From contig NZ_RHHQ01000004.1 in assembly GCF_003710825.1 (NCBI RefSeq), forward strand, positions 186,001 to 250,000: 64,000 bases of DNA, read 5' to 3'. Shown in pieces: positions 59,304 through 64,000 of the stretch (position 1 is the first letter of the stretch; each line of letters begins with the position of its first letter). A model generated the notes under the pieces. It made no database searches. It worked only from the letters and a program-made list of their open reading frames with translations, and was not told the DNA's origin. Source of the DNA: Brevibacillus fluminis. GTDB taxonomy: Bacteria; Bacillota; Bacilli; Brevibacillales; Brevibacillaceae. A program made the translations under genes and the position numbers.

Positions 59304-60228
59304 CGAGACACATCCCCTTTGTCATAACCTCTTCCAACGTCGGCATTCCGGCCTGCGCCCCCAGCTTTGTGACGGACAATGCCGCTACTCGGCTGGCAAA
59401 ATTCGCCGCATCAGCTAGTTTCGCTCCCGTTGCGATGGAATATGCAAGCCCTGCGTTAAAAGCATCACCCGCACCAGTCGTGTCCACCACTTCTACGGAG
59501 TAGCACGGACAGGTCGTCAAAGGTGTGTCATTTCCAGCGAAAGCGACCCCATTTGCCCCAAGCGTTGTGATGACATGTTTTGCCCCTTGGGCAAACATTT
59601 GTGCGATGCTCTGTTCCAAATCTTTTTGACCTTGGCTCTCATTGCCAGCCAAGACGTCCAGCTCGCTTTTGTTTGGTGTGATGTAATCGATTTGTGCAAG
59701 CAGGCCCTCCGGCAGCACCTGCGCAGGTGCCGGGTTCAAAATGACCGTTTTCCCATAGCGCTTGGCGATTCGGGCTGCCTGCACCACTGTCGGTAGCGGT
59801 ATCTCCATTTGTAGGAGGACCAAATCCGCAGCAGCAATAAGCGATTCGTGGCGATCCACGTCGCTTGGCAGCACTCGGTGATTCGCACCTGGCACTACGG
59901 TAATGCGATTGTCTTTTTGACAAAGTTGAATGATCGCGATTCCCGTCGCGACACCGTCTTCCTGTTTGATTCCATCCAAAGCAATGCCTTCTCTTTGCAG
60001 GGCATCGAGCAAATCTTTTCCAAAAGAGTCCGTTCCCACAGCGCCGATCATCTGTACGTCAGCACCGAGGCGCGCCAAAGCGACTGCCTGATTTGCCCCT
60101 TTTCCTCCTGGAATGAAATGCGCCTGCTGGCCAAGCACGGTCTCTCCCACCATAGGGATGACATCGGTCTCAACCACAATATCCATATTCAAGCTACCTA
60201 CGACCACTATCTTTGGATTCGACAACAT
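59284..60228 (-). CDS. rbsK: Ribokinase
   Basis: A 314-residue PfkB-family sugar kinase. It has VVGSLNMDIVVETD and GGKGANQAVALARLGADVQMIG at the N-terminus, and the catalytic VEVVDTTGAGDAFNAGLAYS near the C-terminus. It phosphorylates ribose, here probably freed by the nucleoside hydrolase encoded next. It overlaps the regulator gene by 35 nt and the hydrolase by 20 nt, so all three are one translationally linked unit. Confidence 0.93.
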   Translation of the reverse strand: MLSNPKIVVVGSLNMDIVVETDVIPMVGETVLGQQAHFIPGGKGANQAVALARLGADVQMIGAVGTDSFGKDLLDALQREGIALDGIKQEDGVATGIAIIQLCQKDNRITVVPGANHRVLPSDVDRHESLIAAADLVLLQMEIPLPTVVQAARIAKRYGKTVILNPAPAQVLPEGLLAQIDYITPNKSELDVLAGNESQGQKDLEQSIAQMFAQGAKHVITTLGANGVAFAGNDTPLTTCPCYSVEVVDTTGAGDAFNAGLAYSIATGAKLADAANFASRVAALSVTKLGAQAGMPTLEEVMTKGMCLDEKVSD

Positions 60229-61225
60229 CTCCGCTCCTTTCCGTCGATGCTCTCTGTATCAGTGAAACATCTAGTTCATATACTTGTTTGTTTTCTAGCG
60301 TCCCCTGAATCTCCGCAAACAACAGCTTGGCAGCCGTAGCTCCCATTTCATAAATAGGCTGGGCAACTGTCGTGAGCTCCGGTTCTGTTATTTCCGTCAG
60401 TGCGATTCCATCAAATCCGCAGATCGACACCTGTCTGGGGACTTCAATGCCCAGTTGTCGCAATGCCTTCAATGCACCGATCGCCATCAGATCATTTCCG
60501 GCAAAAATTCCGTCCAAATCCGGATGGCGCCTCAACAGTTCAAGTGTCGCCTGTCGTCCACCCTCCAAGGTAAAATGTCCAGGCTCCGTCAAATCTGGCG
60601 AAGACCATTCGTATGTACGAATACGATCCTCATAGCCGCGCAAACGTTCCATGGCCGTGATGAATGGAGCTGCTCCCGAAATATGGGCAATTTTTTGACA
60701 GCCAATCGATAGCAAATGATCGACTGCCAGCTTGGCTCCGAGATAATTATTGCAGCGGACAACGTTGCAATAGCCGTAGTCAAGCGCGCGGTCAAGTACA
60801 ACCATCGGTAGCTTTTGATTTTTTAAACGTATGATGTCTTCGGTAGAAAGGGTATTGGAGGCAAAAATGATCCCTTCAATGTACTTCTGGGCTAGCAGTT
60901 CCACATACGAGATTTCTCGAGCAAACTGATCATCAGAATTGCATAAAATAACCGTATATTGGTGGGAACGAGCGACATCCTCGATCGCCCTGGCCAATTC
61001 TGGAAAGAAAGGGTTCGTGATGTCAGGCAGGATCAAGGCAATCGTCCCCGACCGTTTGTTCGCAAGGGTGCGTGCCACAAGATTTGGCTGATATTCCAGC
61101 TGATCAATTGCTGCCAGCACGCGCAGCTCCGTCTCCTGATTCACATAGCCATTCTTATTCAGTACGCGTGATACCGTAGCGACTGATACCCCGGCTAGTC
61201 TCGCCACATCTTTAATGGTTGCCAT
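60194..61225 (-). CDS. LacI family transcriptional regulator (RbsR-like)
   Basis: A 343-residue repressor. The N-terminal HTH is MATIKDVARLAGVSVATVSR and LNKNGYVNQET, followed by the hinge helix (YQPNLVARTLANKRSGTIAL) and a periplasmic-binding-like sensor domain (LPDITNPFFPELARAIEDVA). It heads the operon with rbsK and the nucleoside hydrolase gene, so it most likely senses ribose or a derivative. Two operator-like sites lie upstream. Confidence 0.93.
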   Translation of the reverse strand: MATIKDVARLAGVSVATVSRVLNKNGYVNQETELRVLAAIDQLEYQPNLVARTLANKRSGTIALILPDITNPFFPELARAIEDVARSHQYTVILCNSDDQFAREISYVELLAQKYIEGIIFASNTLSTEDIIRLKNQKLPMVVLDRALDYGYCNVVRCNNYLGAKLAVDHLLSIGCQKIAHISGAAPFITAMERLRGYEDRIRTYEWSSPDLTEPGHFTLEGGRQATLELLRRHPDLDGIFAGNDLMAIGALKALRQLGIEVPRQVSICGFDGIALTEITEPELTTVAQPIYEMGATAAKLLFAEIQGTLENKQVYELDVSLIQRASTERSGDVVESKDSGRR

Positions 61226-61246
61226 CTGCTATGCCCCACCCGTATC

Positions 61247-61304
61247 TGTAATCGGTTACACCCTGATTAAAAAAATAGAAACAAGCATTGTGTAACCGTT
61301 TCCA
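61247..61304. promoter_or_regulatory. Two LacI/CcpA-type operators upstream of the regulator gene
   Basis: TGTAATCGGTTACA (61247-61260) is a near-perfect palindrome and also fits the CcpA cre consensus TGWAANCGNTNWCA. TGTAACCGTTTCCA (61291-61304) is a weaker copy, 44 bp away, about four helical turns. They suggest self-repression by the LacI-type protein with possible looping, catabolite control, or both. Confidence 0.7.
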
Positions 61305-61396
61305 CATTTCCGATTATATACGTGCTTTTGATAGAAATCAATGAAATTTTTTGCAGCGAAAAATGAGTTGTGGCGCACATTTTTGCACTGATAAAA

Positions 61397-61440
61397 AGGA
61401 AACAGCAGCTGATTGTGTTGATCCGCTGCTGTTCGTTTCC
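61397..61440 (-). terminator. Terminator of spoIIIE
   Basis: AACAGCAG (61401-61408) pairs with CTGCTGTT (61426-61433), with extra outer pairs GGAA/TTCC; TTTCCTTTTT follows on the minus strand just after the stop. Confidence 0.75.
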
Positions 61441-61441
61441 A

Positions 61442-63817
61442 TTATGAAATATTCGTCTCGATATTTGCTGGCCGTGGGATTCGCACCTCACGCGGCTTAC
61501 TTCCTTCATACGGGCCGACAATTCCTTTAGCTTCCATGATGTCGATTAATCGCGCTGCCCGGGTATAGCCGATGCGCAGCCGTCTCTGGAGCAAAGAAGC
61601 CGATGCTGTCTGTCCTTCCGCAACAATTTGCACTGCTTGGTCAAACAAGTCATCATCGACAACCGTTTTGTTTTCTTCTTCGGTTTCTTCAGGTATCATT
61701 TCTGACTGGTACGTGGCTTCCTGCTGCTCTTTGACAAAGCGGACAACCTCTTCCACCTCTTTGTCGGAAACGAAAGCCCCTTGCACCCGGGTCGGTTTCG
61801 AAGCGCCCATTGGCAAGTACAGCATGTCGCCTCGACCTAGCAATTTTTCTGCACCGCCCATGTCCAAAATGGTGCGGGAATCGGCCATGGATGATACGCC
61901 GAACGCGATACGGGATGGAATGTTTGCCTTGATGACACCGGTGATGACATCAACCGATGGACGCTGGGTCGCGATGATCAAGTGGATGCCTGCAGCCCGA
62001 GCCATCTGTGCCAACCGGCAAATCGCATCTTCGACTTCCCCAGGCGCTACCATCATCAAGTCCGCTAATTCATCTACGATTACAACAATATAAGGGAGCG
62101 CGGCTGCGTTTCCTTCCTGCTCGCGGATCATCTGATTATACATCTCGATGTTACGGCTTCCGTTTTTGGCGAACAGGTTGTAGCGTCTTTCCATTTCGCT
62201 TACGACTTTTTTCAACGCAACGGATGCTCTGCGAGGGTCCGTTACGACCGGTGCGAGCAGATGAGGAATTCCGTTGTACACGTTCAATTCGACCATTTTC
62301 GGGTCGATCATCATCAGCTTCACTTCATCAGGGGTTGCCTTGAACAAGATACTCATGATCAAGCCATTGATGCATACCGATTTTCCGCTTCCGGTCGCGC
62401 CCGCTACCAGCAAGTGGGGCATCTTCGCCAAGTCCGCGACAATTGGTTCTCCTGAGATGTCGCGCCCAAGGGCGGTCGTCAATTTTGCCGGCGAGTCTTT
62501 GTACTTCCCTTCCTCCAACACCTCCCGCAGTGAAACTACTGCTACTTCCGCATTAGGAACCTCGATCCCGATCGCTGATTTCCCTGGAATGGGTGCCTCG
62601 ATACGAATGTCTTTCGCCGCAAGCGCAAGTGCCAGGTCGTCGGTAAGGCTGACGATTCTGCTTACCTTCACACCCGTTGCAGGCTGTACTTCATATCGTG
62701 TAACCGCTGGTCCACGGTGTACCGCAGATACGGATGCCTGCACACCAAAGCTTTTCAGGGTCTGCACCAGCTTGTCCGCATTGGACTGCAGATCCGTTTC
62801 TTTGCCCGATACATGTGACTTCAGGCGCTGCAACATGGAGAGATTCGGCATGATGTACGGTTTAACTTCGATTTGTTCCTTAATTTCAATATCTGCAAAT
62901 AACGCATCGTCCGTATCAAGCGTGGTATCTTCCGCTGATTTGGCTTTTTTCTCTACTTGCGGTGGCCTTAGGTCTTGTCCTTCCGCTCGTGCCTCTTCGA
63001 TGAGACGATCGGCAAAATCGTGGATTACGAGCTGGGCCGCTTGGTTTTCTTCAACTGGCTCCTCTTCATCTACATGCGCATCGTCATTAGGCTGGAAGGT
63101 GTCTTGGATCGCAATCGGTTTTTTCTGGCTTTCTTCTTTTTTGGCTGCAGCACGTTCCGCCGACTGTTGCTTTCGTTTTTCCGACTCTTCCTGCAGCAGC
63201 TGGACAGAATCCTTCACCGACTCTTTGATTTTGCGATAGCTTTCAGAACACTTGGTTCGGATGAAGATCAGAATATCCACATAGGAGAGCTTGAGCAAAA
63301 ACATGACCCCGATCAGGAACAGCAGCACGATGATCAGGCCGGTGCCGACCGAGCCAACCAATGTGTTGCTGATGGTGAAGAACACCGCTCCTGTCATGCC
63401 TCCTCCAACGCCGGTCGTCGATACTTTTTGGCTTTGGTCCATCAGCAAACGGTCCCATGTTGCCCGAATCATATTCTGATCGGCATATTTGCCGTCAGCG
63501 GTTACCATTTTATAGAGTAACAAATGGTCCCACATCAAAATGCCAAGTAAAATCAGCAGCGTCCCAAACAGCTGAGGCGTTATCCGTGGCATTTTACGGG
63601 TGAACATCATATGTATGGCGACGGCAATCATGATGATCGGCAAAACGAAATCCCAGGAGCCTGCAAAAAATCGAAAGAGGAACGCAAGCACGTGTTTGCC
63701 CAACCAGCCGCTTTCCAGCAAGCCGATCAAAGAAACAGCGATGATTATCAATCCGATAAGCTCTACCTTGACAACCGAGGACCATGCCGGTTTAGGCGGG
63801 TGTTTCTCTTTTCTCAC
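61442..63817 (-). CDS. spoIIIE: DNA translocase SpoIIIE/FtsK
   Basis: A 791-residue septal DNA pump. Four or five N-terminal membrane spans (about 20-190) are followed by an acidic, Lys-rich linker (about 190-330), then the motor with Walker [15 protein letters not shown] near residue 460, Walker [18 protein letters not shown] and [23 protein letters not shown]-terminal winged-helix gamma domain ([22 protein letters not shown]) reads orientation signals. It moves the chromosome into the forespore during sporulation. A GTG at 63817 is used because GGAGG lies 7 nt before it; the GTG two codons upstream is too close. Confidence 0.96.
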   Translation of the reverse strand: MRKEKHPPKPAWSSVVKVELIGLIIIAVSLIGLLESGWLGKHVLAFLFRFFAGSWDFVLPIIMIAVAIHMMFTRKMPRITPQLFGTLLILLGILMWDHLLLYKMVTADGKYADQNMIRATWDRLLMDQSQKVSTTGVGGGMTGAVFFTISNTLVGSVGTGLIIVLLFLIGVMFLLKLSYVDILIFIRTKCSESYRKIKESVKDSVQLLQEESEKRKQQSAERAAAKKEESQKKPIAIQDTFQPNDDAHVDEEEPVEENQAAQLVIHDFADRLIEEARAEGQDLRPPQVEKKAKSAEDTTLDTDDALFADIEIKEQIEVKPYIMPNLSMLQRLKSHVSGKETDLQSNADKLVQTLKSFGVQASVSAVHRGPAVTRYEVQPATGVKVSRIVSLTDDLALALAAKDIRIEAPIPGKSAIGIEVPNAEVAVVSLREVLEEGKYKDSPAKLTTALGRDISGEPIVADLAKMPHLLVAGATGSGKSVCINGLIMSILFKATPDEVKLMMIDPKMVELNVYNGIPHLLAPVVTDPRRASVALKKVVSEMERRYNLFAKNGSRNIEMYNQMIREQEGNAAALPYIVVIVDELADLMMVAPGEVEDAICRLAQMARAAGIHLIIATQRPSVDVITGVIKANIPSRIAFGVSSMADSRTILDMGGAEKLLGRGDMLYLPMGASKPTRVQGAFVSDKEVEEVVRFVKEQQEATYQSEMIPEETEEENKTVVDDDLFDQAVQIVAEGQTASASLLQRRLRIGYTRAARLIDIMEAKGIVGPYEGSKPREVRIPRPANIETNIS

Positions 63818-63862
63818 TGGCACGCCTCCTTTTCATTCTTCTGAAATCTGCGCAGCAAAACC

Positions 63863-63892
63863 CTTGCTGCAGCAAGCCTAATTTCAAGTATA
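63863..63892 (-). promoter_or_regulatory. spoIIIE promoter region with 14-bp palindrome
   Basis: On the minus strand TGC-TATACT gives an extended -10 (63887-63892). CTTGCTGCAGCAAG (63863-63876), a perfect palindrome, lies just downstream, around the expected first transcribed bases. It may be an operator or a 5' hairpin. The remaining ~110 nt to the right edge show nothing I can support. Confidence 0.5.
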
Positions 63893-64000
63893 GCACAGGA
63901 AAATAAAAGAAATACAGGACATCATGGCGACAAATCGGGTCGAAAAATGATGGGACAATCGATCGATCCTCACACGCTGTTCCCCCATGACCAGTGCCAA

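Noticed and set aside
62274..63239. 321-codon plus-strand frame opposite spoIIIE
   Set aside because: Ser/Ala/Cys-rich translation typical of an antisense frame; SpoIIIE is intact on the other strand.

Overview
The window looks like a chromosomal piece of a spore-forming Firmicute, most likely Brevibacillus or a close relative in the Paenibacillaceae. Gene content and order (spoIIIE, a nupNOPQ-type importer, ymfF-ymfH-ymfI-ymfJ-ymfK, rodZ-like gene, rimO, pgsA, cinA, recA, rny, ymdB, spoVS, korAB, miaB, ricA, cotE, mutS, mutL) follow the conserved spoIIIE-to-mutL block of Bacillales. Strong GGAGG ribosome binding sites, SigA-type promoters and an SLH-domain protein fit the same group. The genus is inferred from layout; no database search was possible. 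Almost everything is read from the minus strand, so the operons run from right to left. No rRNA, tRNA, CRISPR array or intact insertion sequence was seen.

Region 1 (1-1046): the start of a namA-type old yellow enzyme gene behind two copies of a 16-bp palindrome, and a 55-residue orphan protein gene with its own terminator. Region 2 (1047-14990): an accessory block for peptide uptake and breakdown. It has two S9 peptidases, a complete Dpp/Opp-type ABC importer (two ATPases, two permeases, one lipoprotein), a PAF-acetylhydrolase-like hydrolase, a TetR regulator with an operator-like inverted repeat on its own promoter, a 106-nt palindromic element, a large beta-lactamase-fold serine hydrolase and a 40-residue HTH fragment. 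It appears richer in G+C than the core and ends sharply at a GNAT gene and mutL, so it is probably acquired.

Region 3 (15264-24911): GNAT acetyltransferase, mutL, mutS, a COOH-NH2 ligase-type amidoligase, cotE, ricA and miaB. Region 4 (25143-32190): a mostly plus-strand insertion with an SLH protein, lipL overlapping an acyltransferase-3 gene, darB/cbpB, a YheC/D ATP-grasp spore protein, mnmM (ytqB) and a YkvI-type membrane protein. Region 5 (32350-47098): korAB, M19 dipeptidase, spoVS, ymdB, rny, recX, recA, a DEAD-box helicase, cinA, pgsA, rimO and a rodZ-like gene.

Region 6 (47111-53191): ymfK, ymfJ, the EF-P modification genes ymfI/ymfH/ymfF, a small zinc-finger protein and a LysM/M23 cell-wall endopeptidase. 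Region 7 (53375-61225): a nucleoside scavenging module of importer (nupN, O, P, Q), nucleoside hydrolase, ribokinase and LacI-family regulator. The logic is import of a nucleoside, cleavage to base and ribose, and phosphorylation of the ribose. Region 8 (61442-64000): spoIIIE and its promoter.

The best candidates for undescribed biology are the TetR-linked peptide-degrading block, the amidoligase lodged between cotE and mutS, the six-codon leader ORF overlapping the rny start, and the small orphan proteins.
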